DNA of 64,000 nucleotides from Solirubrobacterales bacterium (GCA_019240115.1 JAFAYV010000075.1:30836-94835), one strand, 5' to 3'. Shown: positions 54,134 through 63,325, numbered from the stretch's first letter. Notes: generated from the letters alone by a model not told the origin. Program-made: numbers and translations.

Positions 54134-54137
<4 letters not shown>
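52728..54137 (+). CDS. KdpD-like sensor histidine kinase without the N-terminal KdpD/USP domains
   Basis: A 469-residue membrane kinase. About 1-110 is a DUF4118-type four-helix sensor region as in KdpD (AALEVAVRRGQRPAIVAAVLCVLALNYLF is its core). A linker and GAF-like segment (about 130-225) follows, then the HisKA domain with the phospho-acceptor His253 in AISHDLRSPLTA. The HATPase domain has N box SNLLTNAVKFSPPGT, G1 DRGPGIP and G2 GAGLGLAICRGF. The cytoplasmic KdpD nucleotide-binding and universal-stress domains are absent. The start is the GTG 29 bp downstream of a short GTGATC direct repeat. Its stop overlaps the response regulator ATG (ATGA). Confidence 0.85.
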
Positions 54138-54822
<685 letters not shown>

Positions 54823-54826
<4 letters not shown>

Positions 54827-56892
54827 ATCGACACCTCCGAGCCCATCATCACCGTCCGGTCGCGGGGGAGGCCGAAGTGCGAGATCGGGCTCGACGAGTT
54901 GCGGGCCATGGCGATGAACAGGTTCTTGCGCCGCCGGCCCATGCCGGGCGCATCGCTCGGGATGATCGTCATCCTGGAGACGAAGTAGGAGGCGTGCTCG
55001 AGGTCGAGCGCGCGTTCGAGCAGGCCCCGCTTGCGCGCCTGCAGCAGCGCGTCGGGAATGCTGACGCTGTCCTGGTAGCCGACCCGGTAGGTGACGTGGA
55101 CGACCTTGAACAGGCGCTCGCCGAGCCACTCGGAGCTCAGCTGGTCGGCGGCGTCGACGTGGGGCACGCCGATCGTCTGCACCGAGACGATGACCACCTT
55201 CTCGTGCAGTCCGTGGCTGTGGGCGACCTCGGCCCGCAGCGCGAGCGGCGTCGTCTCGCCGCCGGGGTTGGGGAACACCGCGGTGCCGGGGAGCCGGCGC
55301 AGGGGTGGGTCCTCGTCGCTGAGACTGGCCAGGAACTCCGAGAGCGAGCCCTCCTGCTCGGCGCGGTTGCGCGAGACCATCTGGTGGCCCTTGCGCCAGG
55401 TGATCATCACGAAGGCGATCACGAGGCCGACGCCGAGGGGCAGCCACCCGCCGTGCTGCACCTTGGCCAGGTTGGAGGCGAAGAAGGCGACCTCGACGAT
55501 GAGGAACAGCGCCCCCAGCGGCGCAAGCTTGTAGCGCGGCGTGCGCCACAGCCCGCGCGCGACCGCGAGGAACAGGATCGTGTTCAGCACGAACGTGCCG
55601 GTCACCGCGACGCCGTAGATGTCGGCGAGCCTCGAGGAGTGGCGGAAGCCGAGCACGAGCGCCGCCACCCCGAAGCACAGCGCCCAATTGATGATCGGGA
55701 CGTAGATCTGGCCCTCGAGGTCGGAGGTGTGAACGATCCGCAGTCGCGGCAGCAGGCCGAGCTGCACCGCCTGGCGGGCGACCGAGTAGGAGCCGGTGAT
55801 GGCCGCCTGGGAGGCGATGATCGTCGCCAGCGTGGCGAGCACCACCATGGGGATGCGCGCGGGTCCCGGGACCAGCAGGAAGAACGGGTTCGAGGTCGCG
55901 TGGGGACTGGCATGGATGAGCGCCGCCTGCCCCAGATAGGAGAGCGTGACCGCGGGGAAGACGACGCTGAACCAGGTCAGGCGGATCGGCCCCGCGCCGA
56001 AGTGGCCGCGGTCGGCGTACAGGGCCTCGGCGCCGGTGACCGCCAGCACGACGGCGCCGAGCGTCAGGAACGCCGCCCCGCCATGGTCGACGAGGAAGCG
56101 CAGGCCCCAGGTCGGCGCCAGGCCCTGCAGGACGCCGGGATGGGCGACGACCTCGCGCCCGCCGAGCACGCCGATGACGACGAACCAGAGCAGCAGCACG
56201 GGCCCGAACAGCCAGCCGACGGCGCCGGTGCCGCGGTACTGGACGAGGAACAGCCCCACGAGGATCGCCAGCGAGATCGGGACCTCGAGATGGGCGAGGC
56301 CGGGCGCAGCGACGTTCAGACCTTCGACCGAGGACAGGACCGAGATCGCCGGGGTGATCATGCCGTCGCCGAAGAACAGCCCGGCGCCGAACACCCCGAG
56401 GGTGATCAGCGCCGAGGCGTAGGCGAGCTTGTGGCGCTTGACGAGCGCGGCGAGCGCCATGATGCCGCCGTCGCCGCGATTGTGGGCGCGCATGATGAAG
56501 CCCGCGTACTTGACCGAGACGACGATCACGAGCGTCCAGAAGATGAGCGAGACGATCCCGTAGACGTCGGCGGTGGTCGTGTGCACGACGTCGCGGTGGG
56601 CGGTGAAGATGGTCTGCACCGTGTACAGCGGGCTCGTGCCGATGTCGCCGAAGACGATCCCGAGGGCGCCGAGCGCGAGTACCGCCCGGCCCGCGTGCGG
56701 GACGACGTCGCGATTCTCGTCGGTCGCCGAGCGGATCGCCTGCGAGGGCCGCTGGGGGCCGGTGGCCGCGGGCAGCCGCGCGGGCCGATACTCGAGCTTG
56801 TGCGCGGCCTCGTTCAGCGTCCGCCTCACCGACCGCGGCGGCCGTGGCGGCGGCTCGACTGGGGCCGTGGGTTCGGGGGTGGTGGCCGGCAT
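54823..56892 (-). CDS. kup: Kup-type potassium uptake permease
   Basis: A 689-residue K+/H+ symporter. The N-terminal cytoplasmic extension of about 65 residues is Pro/Arg-rich. Twelve membrane segments begin with ALGALGIVFGDIGTSPLYTVQTIF, the family signature. Others are GDGGIMALAALVKRHK, GVFGAGLFFGDGMITPAISVLSSVEGL, GAEALYADRGHFG and RHSSRLADIYGVAVTGTFVLNTILF. A soluble C-terminal domain of about 150 residues follows. The gene is intact and monocistronic. The promoter side holds three TTAGCG repeats (listed separately) that could bind an OmpR-type regulator such as the KdpE-like protein. Confidence 0.94.
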
Positions 56893-56959
56893 GACGCGCG
56901 CTCTCCTCGCTGGACGCGAGGGTCCTGTTTGAATGTTCGTGGCGCCGTCGTCAACCGGT

Positions 56960-57004
56960 CGCTAAGAAACGGTCCGCTGGCGCTAAGATTTCGCTAATCG
57001 TCAA
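56960..57004 (-). promoter_or_regulatory. TTAGCG direct repeats, possible response-regulator box upstream of kup
   Basis: Read toward kup, the hexamer TTAGCG occurs at 56997-56992, 56986-56981 and 56965-56960, spaced 11 and 21 bp, that is, one and two helical turns. This matches OmpR/PhoB-family boxes (direct hexamers with 5-bp spacers). A TTGACG hexamer at 57004-56999 abuts the first copy. The KdpE-like regulator next door is a natural candidate binder; binding is inferred. Confidence 0.45.
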
Positions 57005-57014
57005 GTGACCACTT
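57003..57014 (+). promoter_or_regulatory. Probable ArsR operator
   Basis: AAGTG-AC-CACTT, a perfect 5-bp inverted repeat located 17 bp before the GTG of the ArsR gene, in the shared kup/arsR promoter region. Inferred from symmetry and position. Confidence 0.45.
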
Positions 57015-57030
57015 AACTATCTGGTACGGT

Positions 57031-57390
57031 GTGCGCGTGGCCGCGACGCTCAACCAGACGTTCCACGCCCTCTCCGACGCCAGCCGGCGGCGGATGCTCG
57101 AGCGCCTCGCCGACGGCCCGGCTTCGGTCTCGGAGCTGGCCGCGCCGCTGCCGATGACGCTTGCTGCGGTCGTCCAGCACGTCCAGGTGCTCGAGACCGG
57201 CGGACTGGTGACCTCGCGCAAGCGCGGGCGCGTGCGCACATGCGCGCTGCGCGACGACGCGCTCGCGGGCGCCGAACGGTGGCTCGGCGACCGCCGGACC
57301 GCCTGGCAGCGACGCCTGGACCGGCTCGGCGACGTGCTCGACGCGACCGCCGACGCGACCGCGACCGCCGACGAGACCGCCGAGACGTGA
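57031..57390 (+). CDS. ArsR/SmtB family winged-helix regulator
   Basis: A 119-residue regulator: FHALSDASRRRMLERLADGPASVSELAAPLPMTLAAVVQHVQVLETGGLVTSRKRGRVRTCAL, the standard ArsR helix-turn-helix and wing. No CxC metal site is present. The next gene encodes an SRPBCC/AHSA1 protein, a frequent pairing of non-metal ArsR regulators in actinobacteria that usually respond to organic or stress signals. The C-terminus is a low-complexity run (TADATATADETAET) grown from short repeats that continue past the stop codon. Confidence 0.87.
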   Translation: MRVAATLNQTFHALSDASRRRMLERLADGPASVSELAAPLPMTLAAVVQHVQVLETGGLVTSRKRGRVRTCALRDDALAGAERWLGDRRTAWQRRLDRLGDVLDATADATATADETAET

Positions 57391-57465
57391 GCGCCGAGAC
57401 GCGACCGCCGAGACGCGACCGCCGAGACGTGAGCGCCGAGACGTGAGCGACGAGACGTGAGCGTC
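57382..57465 (+). repeat. Six tandem 14-bp units joining the ArsR and SRPBCC genes
   Basis: Six copies of GAGACG(T/C)GA(G/C)CG(C/A/T)C, starting at 57382, 57396, 57410, 57424, 57438 and 57452. In four copies the unit contains ACGTGAGC, so a GTG start codon overlapped by a TGA stop recurs. The first TGA ends the ArsR gene and the last GTG starts the SRPBCC gene. Slippage in this tract could change the spacing and coupling of the two genes. Confidence 0.8.
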
Positions 57466-57894
57466 GAGCACGACAGCTTCAGCGTTCGCCGCGAGTACCC
57501 GCACCCGCCGGCGCAGGTGTTCGCCGCCTGGGCCGATCCCGCGCGCAAGCTGCGCTGGTTCGACCTCTCCGGTGGTCCCGCCCCCGACTACCGCTGCGAC
57601 TTCCGCGTCGGCGGCGACGAGACGCTGCGGACCTCCGGGCTCGCCTACCGCGCGACCTACCGCGACATCGTTCAGGACGAGCGGATCGTCTACACCTACG
57701 AGGTCGTCGCGCAGGAGCGTCTGGCCTCGGTGTCGGTGGCCAGCGTGCAGCTGCGCCCGACGCCGGGCGGGACCGAGCTGACCTACGTCGAGAGCGCCGC
57801 CTTCCTCGACGGCCTCGACGACGCCGACACGCGCACCCGCGGCACCGGTACCCAACTGCATCGTCTCGCCACCGTCCTCGAGGAGGAGCGATGA
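57457..57894 (+). CDS. SRPBCC/AHSA1-domain protein
   Basis: A 145-residue START-like domain protein: FSVRREYPHPPAQVFAAWADPARKLRWF, YRCDFRVGGDETLRT, YRDIVQDERIVYTYEV, LTYVESAAFLDGLDDADTR with a final amphipathic helix. This is the AHSA1 pattern of small hydrophobic-ligand-binding proteins paired with ArsR genes. The ligand is unknown. The start is the last GTG of the tandem repeat. The ATG of the next gene overlaps its stop by 4 bp, so the three genes form one operon. Confidence 0.87.
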   Translation: MSVEHDSFSVRREYPHPPAQVFAAWADPARKLRWFDLSGGPAPDYRCDFRVGGDETLRTSGLAYRATYRDIVQDERIVYTYEVVAQERLASVSVASVQLRPTPGGTELTYVESAAFLDGLDDADTRTRGTGTQLHRLATVLEEER

Positions 57895-58346
57895 ACGCCG
57901 AGCAGGAGATCCGCGATCTCGTCGAGGAGCGGGTTCGCGCCGTGCGCGCAGGCGACGGCGCGGCGCTCGCTACCCGACCCGCCGACGACGTCATCACCTT
58001 CGACGTGCTGCCGCCGCTGAGCTCCCGCGGCAGCGACGCCACGCTGGAGCACATGCGGGCCTGGTTTGACAGCTACGACGGACCGATCGACTACTCGGTC
58101 CACGACGTCGAGGTCACGGCCGAGGGCGACCTCGGCTTCGGCTGCTTCCTCTACCACGTCGGCGGGACGCTGAAATCCGGCGATCAGGTCGATATGTGGG
58201 TCCGCGCGACGCTCTGCTGTCGGCGGATCGACGGGCGCTGGCGGATCGTGCACGACCACGAGTCGGTGCCGTTCGATGCGCAGACCGGCCAGGCGCTCAT
58301 CAGCCTGGCGCCCGAGTGCCGCAGGACAAGCGGACGGGGGCACTAG
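57891..58346 (+). CDS. SnoaL/NTF2-like protein
   Basis: A 151-residue cone-shaped alpha+beta barrel protein: EQEIRDLVEERVRAVRAGDGAAL, FDVLPPLSSRGSDATLEHMRAWFDSYDGPIDYSVHDVEVTAEGDLGFGCFLYHVGGT, and RRIDGRWRIVHDHESVPFD. Similar proteins form dimers with a hydrophobic pocket, and some are isomerases or hydrolases. The sequence places conserved His and Asp at HDHESVPFD. Translationally coupled to the SRPBCC gene. Confidence 0.82.
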   Translation: MNAEQEIRDLVEERVRAVRAGDGAALATRPADDVITFDVLPPLSSRGSDATLEHMRAWFDSYDGPIDYSVHDVEVTAEGDLGFGCFLYHVGGTLKSGDQVDMWVRATLCCRRIDGRWRIVHDHESVPFDAQTGQALISLAPECRRTSGRGH

Positions 58347-58413
58347 CCCGACCGACCCCGGCTCGGCCGCCTAGGATCGCAGGATCGAGGCTCGGCAAAG
58401 GTCACACCCTTCG

Positions 58414-59556
58414 ATGGCGATGACCGCCGACGGCGGCCGCGTGCTCGTCCTCGCCGAGCACAGCGGCCTGGCCCAGGCGCTCGTGCGCAAGCTCGCCGCC
58501 GCCGGCGTCGGCGGGGAGACCGTCGCCCCGGGCAGCGACTCTGAGCTGACGCAGGTCCTCGCCGACGGCGACTGGAGCGCGGTCGCGGTGGTCAGCCGCG
58601 ATGACGTGCTCGCGCTGCGTCTCACCCTCCTGTGCGCCCACGTGCGCGACGACCTCCCGCTCTGGGTGACGATGTTCGACACGACGATCGTGCATCAGCT
58701 CCGCCAGACGGTCCCCGAGGTCAACATCGTATCCCCGGCGGAGCTCGTCGCCGGCGACCTCGCCGACCATTGCTGTGAGCTGATGAGCGCCGCCCGCCCG
58801 CGGTGGCGCTACGGCGTGCGCGTCGTCGACGACGCGCTGCGGCTGCTCGTCGCCGCAGGCGCGGGGCTCGTGCTCGCCCTCGCCGTCCAGACGGCGCTCT
58901 CGATGGCCGCGCTGCACGAGGCCTTCATCGACGCCCTGTACTTCAGCACCCGCGCGGTCGCGACCGTCGCCGAGTCCCCCCGGGCGGCGGCGGGCCCCGC
59001 CTGGTTCAAGCTCGCCACGACCGCGGTCACGATCAGCGCCCTCGTGCTGGTGGCGATCTTCACCGCCGCGCTCGTCCGCCGGCTCAGCGAGCGACGGCTG
59101 ACGACACTCCTCGGGCGCCGCAGCGCCCCCGGCCACGGCCACGTCCTCATCGTCGGCCTCGGCCAGGTCGGCTTCCGCCTCGCCCAGGCGCTTCGCGGCC
59201 GCGGGTTCGCGGTGCTCGTCGTCGAGCGCTCGGAGGAGGCGCCCGCGATCGGCTGGGCGCACCGAGCCGGCATCCCCGTGCACATCGGGCCCGGGGACGA
59301 CCGCGGGGTGCTCGAGCTGCTCGGCGTCCGGCGCTGCGCGGTCGTGGCGGCGGTGACCTCCAACGACCTCGCCAACGTCTCGGTCGGCCTCGCGGCCTCG
59401 GACATCGTGCCGGGCGTTCCGCTCGTGCTGCGCCTCGGCGACGGCGATGTCGCCGTCGAGACCGAGTCTCTGCTGCACCTCGGAAGTGTCTGCGACGCGC
59501 ACGAGCTCGCCGCCGCCACGCTCGCGCGGGAGCTGAGCCGGCCTCAGGCGGACTGA
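58414..59556 (+). CDS. Two-TM channel-like protein with TrkA-N domains and a degenerate selectivity filter
   Basis: A 380-residue protein. Residues 8-130 form a Rossmann-like half without an intact glycine motif. TM1 spans about 141-163 and is followed by a pore-helix-like stretch FIDALYFSTRAVATVAESP (171-189); TM2 is about 200-222. A complete TrkA-N/RCK domain starts at 242 (HVLIVGLGQVGFRLAQAL, acidic VVERSEE). The layout copies two-TM potassium channels with gating RCK domains. Where the filter TVGYGD should stand the sequence reads TVAESP, so K+ selectivity is doubtful. It may be a regulatory or non-selective relative. It lies close to kup and KdpDE-like genes. Confidence 0.8.
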   Translation: MAMTADGGRVLVLAEHSGLAQALVRKLAAAGVGGETVAPGSDSELTQVLADGDWSAVAVVSRDDVLALRLTLLCAHVRDDLPLWVTMFDTTIVHQLRQTVPEVNIVSPAELVAGDLADHCCELMSAARPRWRYGVRVVDDALRLLVAAGAGLVLALAVQTALSMAALHEAFIDALYFSTRAVATVAESPRAAAGPAWFKLATTAVTISALVLVAIFTAALVRRLSERRLTTLLGRRSAPGHGHVLIVGLGQVGFRLAQALRGRGFAVLVVERSEEAPAIGWAHRAGIPVHIGPGDDRGVLELLGVRRCAVVAAVTSNDLANVSVGLAASDIVPGVPLVLRLGDGDVAVETESLLHLGSVCDAHELAAATLARELSRPQAD

Positions 59557-59647
59557 TCGCGGGCGCCGGCCTCACGCGGACCGATCGCGGGCGCCGGCCT
59601 CACGCGGACCGATCGCGGGCGACGGCCTCACGCGGACCGATGGCGGG
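59548..59647. repeat. 28-bp tandem repeat spanning two convergent gene ends
   Basis: Three full units of GCGGACCGATCGCGGGCGCC followed by GGCCTCAC (59548-59575, 59576-59603, 59604-59631) and a partial fourth. The first unit contains the stop codon of the rightward channel-like gene, and the third contains the stop of the leftward metallo-beta-lactamase gene. There are no unique spacers, so it is a minisatellite and not CRISPR. Confidence 0.8.
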
Positions 59648-61028
59648 GGCCAGTCGCCAGCGCCACGCCGAGCTCGGCGAGCGTGGGCACGCCGCCGTCG
59701 ACGACGTGGATGACCTCCCGCGCGCCGAGCCGCCGGACGAGGCTCGCCGCGGTCGCCGCGCGCTGGCCCGAGGCGCAGATGACCGCCACCGGGGCGTCGG
59801 GATCGAGCCCCTCGGGCAGCGCGGTGATGTCGTGCCAGGTCTGCAGCAGCGAGCCCGGCAGGTAGCCGGCCTCCCACTCGTGGCGGTCGCGGACGTCGAG
59901 CACCTGGAGCTCGGGACGGCGGCGACGGCGGTCGAGGAGGTCGCCGACGGCAACGCGCTCGATGGCGAGCACCGGCCGGCGCTCCTGCCGCCAGCTCGTC
60001 ATCCCGCCGTGCAGGTAGCCGGCCAGGCGACGGACCCCGATCGCGACCGCGAGCCGCCCGGCGCGCCGGCCGTCCTCGTCGTCGCGGCCGACGAACACGA
60101 CCTCCTGATCGCGGTCGGCGATCCAGGCCAGCTTGGAGCCGAACCCGGCGCGGAGCATCGGATTGCAGACCGCGTCCTCGATATGGGCGTCGTCGAACTG
60201 CTGGTCGGTGCGCACGTCGACGAGCAGCGCGCCCGCGCGGCGCTGCTCCTCGACCTGCCGCGGCGCGAGCGGCAACAGCTCGACGGCGTCGGTGACCAGC
60301 GGGCCGCGGTTGAGCGCGACGATCGCCTCGAGGTTCGGCGGCTGGGGACCGAGCTTGGCCAGCGCCTCGGCGACGAACGCCTCCTCGTCGGCGATCGCGA
60401 GGGTCGGATTGTGGTCGCGCTCGAAGCCGATCGTCGAGGAGATCTTCATGTCCATCCCGGGGCCGCCGCACATCGAGCCGCCGAGATGCCCCGGCCACAC
60501 CTCGACCTCGGCCGGCAGCGACAGGAGCTTCGTGCGCAGCGAGCGGAAGATCCCCCGCGCCCCGTCGGACTTCTCGATCGCCAGGTCGGGGCGCGCGACG
60601 TCGCCGACGAACAGCGTGTCGCCGCAGAGCACCGCCCACGGCTCCTCTCCGCGGCGGGTGTCGATCAGCGCGAACGAGGTGTGCTCCGGCCGATGGCCGG
60701 GGGTATGGAGCGCCCGCACCGTCAGCCTGCCGAGCGTGAACTCGTCGCCGTCCTGCAACGGCTCGTGCGCGTACTCGGGCTCCGCCGCGCGGTGGATGTG
60801 GATCGTCGCGCCGGTCGCGGCGGCGAGGCGGCCGTGCCCGGAGACGTGATCGGCGTGGTTGTGGGTCTCGAAGATGTGCTCGATGCTCACGCCCATGTAG
60901 CGCGCCAGGTCGAGGTACTCGTCGATCTCGAACCGCGGATCGACGACCGCCGCCACGCCGGCATGCTCGTCGCCGATCAGATACGACGCGCACCCGAGGT
61001 CGTCGTGGGTGATCTGGCGGAAGATCAT
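59628..61028 (-). CDS. Metallo-beta-lactamase fold hydrolase with two rhodanese domains
   Basis: A 466-residue protein of the persulfide dioxygenase/CstB-like layout. The MBL domain (1-250) has THNHADH (His56, His58, Asp60, His61), a later His in HTPGHRPEHTSF, and LCGDTLFVGDVARPDL. Two rhodanese domains follow. The first (about 260-350) has GRDDEDGRR where the active Cys should be (Gly314), so it is probably inactive. The second (about 365-460) has Cys418 in ICASGQRAA and is likely active. A role in sulfide/persulfide detoxification is inferred from this architecture. The stop lies in the 28-bp repeat. Confidence 0.88.
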   Translation of the reverse strand: MIFRQITHDDLGCASYLIGDEHAGVAAVVDPRFEIDEYLDLARYMGVSIEHIFETHNHADHVSGHGRLAAATGATIHIHRAAEPEYAHEPLQDGDEFTLGRLTVRALHTPGHRPEHTSFALIDTRRGEEPWAVLCGDTLFVGDVARPDLAIEKSDGARGIFRSLRTKLLSLPAEVEVWPGHLGGSMCGGPGMDMKISSTIGFERDHNPTLAIADEEAFVAEALAKLGPQPPNLEAIVALNRGPLVTDAVELLPLAPRQVEEQRRAGALLVDVRTDQQFDDAHIEDAVCNPMLRAGFGSKLAWIADRDQEVVFVGRDDEDGRRAGRLAVAIGVRRLAGYLHGGMTSWRQERRPVLAIERVAVGDLLDRRRRRPELQVLDVRDRHEWEAGYLPGSLLQTWHDITALPEGLDPDAPVAVICASGQRAATAASLVRRLGAREVIHVVDGGVPTLAELGVALATGPRHRSA

Positions 61029-61213
61029 CGCGATCGGATCGTAGGTCGGTCGTCCGGCGCCGGGGGCCTTGGCGCGGGCGCGATCTCATTCAGCGTCGCC
61101 GACGCCTTGACCATTCGCGCGTTGGTGTCCACGGCGTCACTCTACGCCCGCCCGCGGGCGCCGACACGCGCGCGCGCACCCCCGCTGTCGGCGCGGATCT
61201 CGCCGGGGCCCGG

Positions 61214-63325
61214 CTACCGGCGAGATGCGTCGAGGGTCCAGCGCCGCTCGTCGGGATCGCCGTCGAAACCGGGCGCGGGCGGTTCGGGCGTGGCGGCGTC
61301 GGGCTCGGCGGGGTCGGGCTCGGCGAGGTCGGGCTCAGCGGGGTCGGGCTCGGACGCCGCCCCGGGCGCGTCGCCATCGGCGAGCAGGATCACGCGATCG
61401 CCCCCGCGCAGTTCGACCCCGGCGCGATCCGGCAGCGGTTGCGCGCCGCGGTTGACGCCGACGACGACCGCCCCCCGCGGCCACCGCACCTCGTCGGCGG
61501 GCGTGCCACGCAGGGGCGAGCGATCGTCGACGATGACCTCGAGGACCCGGTGGCCCTGAAGCGGAGTCGGCGGGCGATGGGCGTGCTCGGGCTCCGGAGC
61601 GCCGAGCTCGGCATCGACCGCTCCCCGCTCGACGGTGCGCTCGGTCTGATCGACGGCACCGGCGAGCACGCGCAGGATCGCCTGGCGCGTGATCCAGCCC
61701 TGGAGACGCGCGCGGTCACGATAGAGCACCGGCAGGCCCGCGGGGCCGTAGAGCGCGAGCTGGCGCAGCGCCTGCTCGAGATTCTCCTCCTCGAAGAGCT
61801 CCTGCGGGCGGCCGACGCCGACGACGGTGGCGCGCAGGTCGCCCCACGTCGGCCGGCCCGCCGCCTCGGCGCCCGGCGGGGGCGCCGGGCGAGCGACCGG
61901 CGCCATCACATCGGCGACGGTCAACGACCGCAGGACGTCGCCGAGCCGCGGACGCTCGATGTCGATCCCGCGGCGCAGCAGCTTCGTCGTGTAGACGCTG
62001 CCGTAGGAGAAGTGCTTGGAGATCGCTGCGGCGATCCCGCAGGCGAGCATGATCGGCAGCGACAGGGTGAAGTTGGCGGTCATCTCGATGACGCTCGCGA
62101 TCGCGGTCAGCGGGGCCTGGGCGGCGGCGGCGAACACGCCGCCCATCGCGACCACCGCGTACAGCGCCGGCGGGCCGACCTCGGGGCCGAAGACCGCGTT
62201 GGCGCCGGCACCGAACGCCGTCCCGGCCATCGCGCCGATGAACAGCGACGGCGCGAACACCCCGCCCGAGCCGCCGATCGCCAGCGTCAGGCTCGTGGCG
62301 ACGATCTTCCCCACGCAGAACAGCAGCACGAGCCCGATGACGACGTGGCCGGCGATCGCGGCGTCCATCACCGGGTAGCCGACGCCGTACATCTGCGGCA
62401 GCGCGAGCAGCACGACTCCGAGCAGGATCCCCCCGACCGCGGGTCGCGCCCACTCGGGCCGTCCCCGCCAGATGCGGTCGGCACGGTCCTCGAATCCGTA
62501 GAGGAAGGTCTTGAAGCCGACGCCGATCACCCCCGCGGCGATCGCCAGCACCGCCACGAGCAGATAGGTCAGGTCGTTGCCGACGGTCAGGCCGTGGGGG
62601 ACGACCGCGAAGAACGGCGCCGAGCCGAAGACCGCGCGGCTGACGACGTCGCCGGTGACCGCGGCGAGGGCCGTGGCGACGAGGGCGTCGAGCGAGAACT
62701 CCCGCAGCACGATCTCGAAGCCGAAGAACAGGCCGGTGATCGGCGCGTTGAACGTCGCCGCGATCCCGCCGGCCGCGCCGCAGGCGACGATGACGCGCAG
62801 CCGCGCCTCCGACATCCGCAGCCCCTGGCCGAGCGTCGAGCCGAGCGCCGACCCGATCTGCACGATCGGCCCCTCGCGGCCGACCGAGCCGCCGACGGCG
62901 ATCGTGATCGCCGAGGCCAGCGCCTTGACGATCGTCACCGGCGGTCGGATCCGACCGCCGTTCTCGGCGACCGCGACCATCACCTCGGGCACGCCGTGGC
63001 CGCGTGCCTCCCGGGCGAAGCGCTGGATGAGCGGCCCGTAGAGGAGGCCGCCGAGGACCGGCACGAGGAGCACGAACCAGATGCCGAGCCACGGCAGGTG
63101 CGCGCTCGGAGCGTGCCCCTGCTGGCCGAACTGCTCATGGCCGGTGATCAGCCAGGTGCAGGTGAAGATCAGCCAGCGAAAGCCGACGGCGCCGAGACCG
63201 GCGCCCGCCCCGACGGCGAGCGCCACGAGCGCGAGCCCGAGGCGGCTGGCGGCCAGCCACGTCGATTGGACGTGCAGGCGGCCCGCGAGTCCGCGGCGAG
63301 CGGCGCCGTCGCTCGTCGCGCTCAC
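61214..63325 (-). CDS. ClC-type chloride channel/transporter with C-terminal CBS and TrkA-C-like domains
   Basis: A 703-residue protein. The ClC membrane domain (about 25-450) has the conserved ion-path motifs GHGVPEV, GSVGREGPIVQIGS (gating Glu), GGIAATFNAPITGLFFGFE and GGSGGVFAPSLFIGA. A CBS-like pair (about 465-590) follows, containing SLTVADVM and LPVLYRDRARLQGWITR. A segment then reads VLEVIVDDRSPLRGTPADEVRWPRGAVVVGVNRG and GGDRVILLAD, as in TrkA-C domains of K+ transport proteins. The tail is an acidic Glu-Pro-Asp repeat. The GTG start overlaps the MarR stop (GTGA), so MarR controls it. Confidence 0.9.
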   Translation of the reverse strand: MSATSDGAARRGLAGRLHVQSTWLAASRLGLALVALAVGAGAGLGAVGFRWLIFTCTWLITGHEQFGQQGHAPSAHLPWLGIWFVLLVPVLGGLLYGPLIQRFAREARGHGVPEVMVAVAENGGRIRPPVTIVKALASAITIAVGGSVGREGPIVQIGSALGSTLGQGLRMSEARLRVIVACGAAGGIAATFNAPITGLFFGFEIVLREFSLDALVATALAAVTGDVVSRAVFGSAPFFAVVPHGLTVGNDLTYLLVAVLAIAAGVIGVGFKTFLYGFEDRADRIWRGRPEWARPAVGGILLGVVLLALPQMYGVGYPVMDAAIAGHVVIGLVLLFCVGKIVATSLTLAIGGSGGVFAPSLFIGAMAGTAFGAGANAVFGPEVGPPALYAVVAMGGVFAAAAQAPLTAIASVIEMTANFTLSLPIMLACGIAAAISKHFSYGSVYTTKLLRRGIDIERPRLGDVLRSLTVADVMAPVARPAPPPGAEAAGRPTWGDLRATVVGVGRPQELFEEENLEQALRQLALYGPAGLPVLYRDRARLQGWITRQAILRVLAGAVDQTERTVERGAVDAELGAPEPEHAHRPPTPLQGHRVLEVIVDDRSPLRGTPADEVRWPRGAVVVGVNRGAQPLPDRAGVELRGGDRVILLADGDAPGAASEPDPAEPDLAEPDPAEPDAATPEPPAPGFDGDPDERRWTLDASRR

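Noticed and set aside
54877..56997. Long rightward open frame opposite kup
   Set aside because: It is antisense to a clearly recognisable Kup permease, is rich in Arg, Gly, Asp and His, and has no family pattern. Long antisense frames are expected in GC-rich genes.
59548..59647. CRISPR-like array
   Set aside because: Units are directly adjacent with no unique spacers, only three to four copies, and no cas genes are nearby.
58803..61559. Rightward 918-codon open frame across the channel-like and metallo-beta-lactamase genes
   Set aside because: It is a shadow of real genes on both strands; no domain is recognisable.
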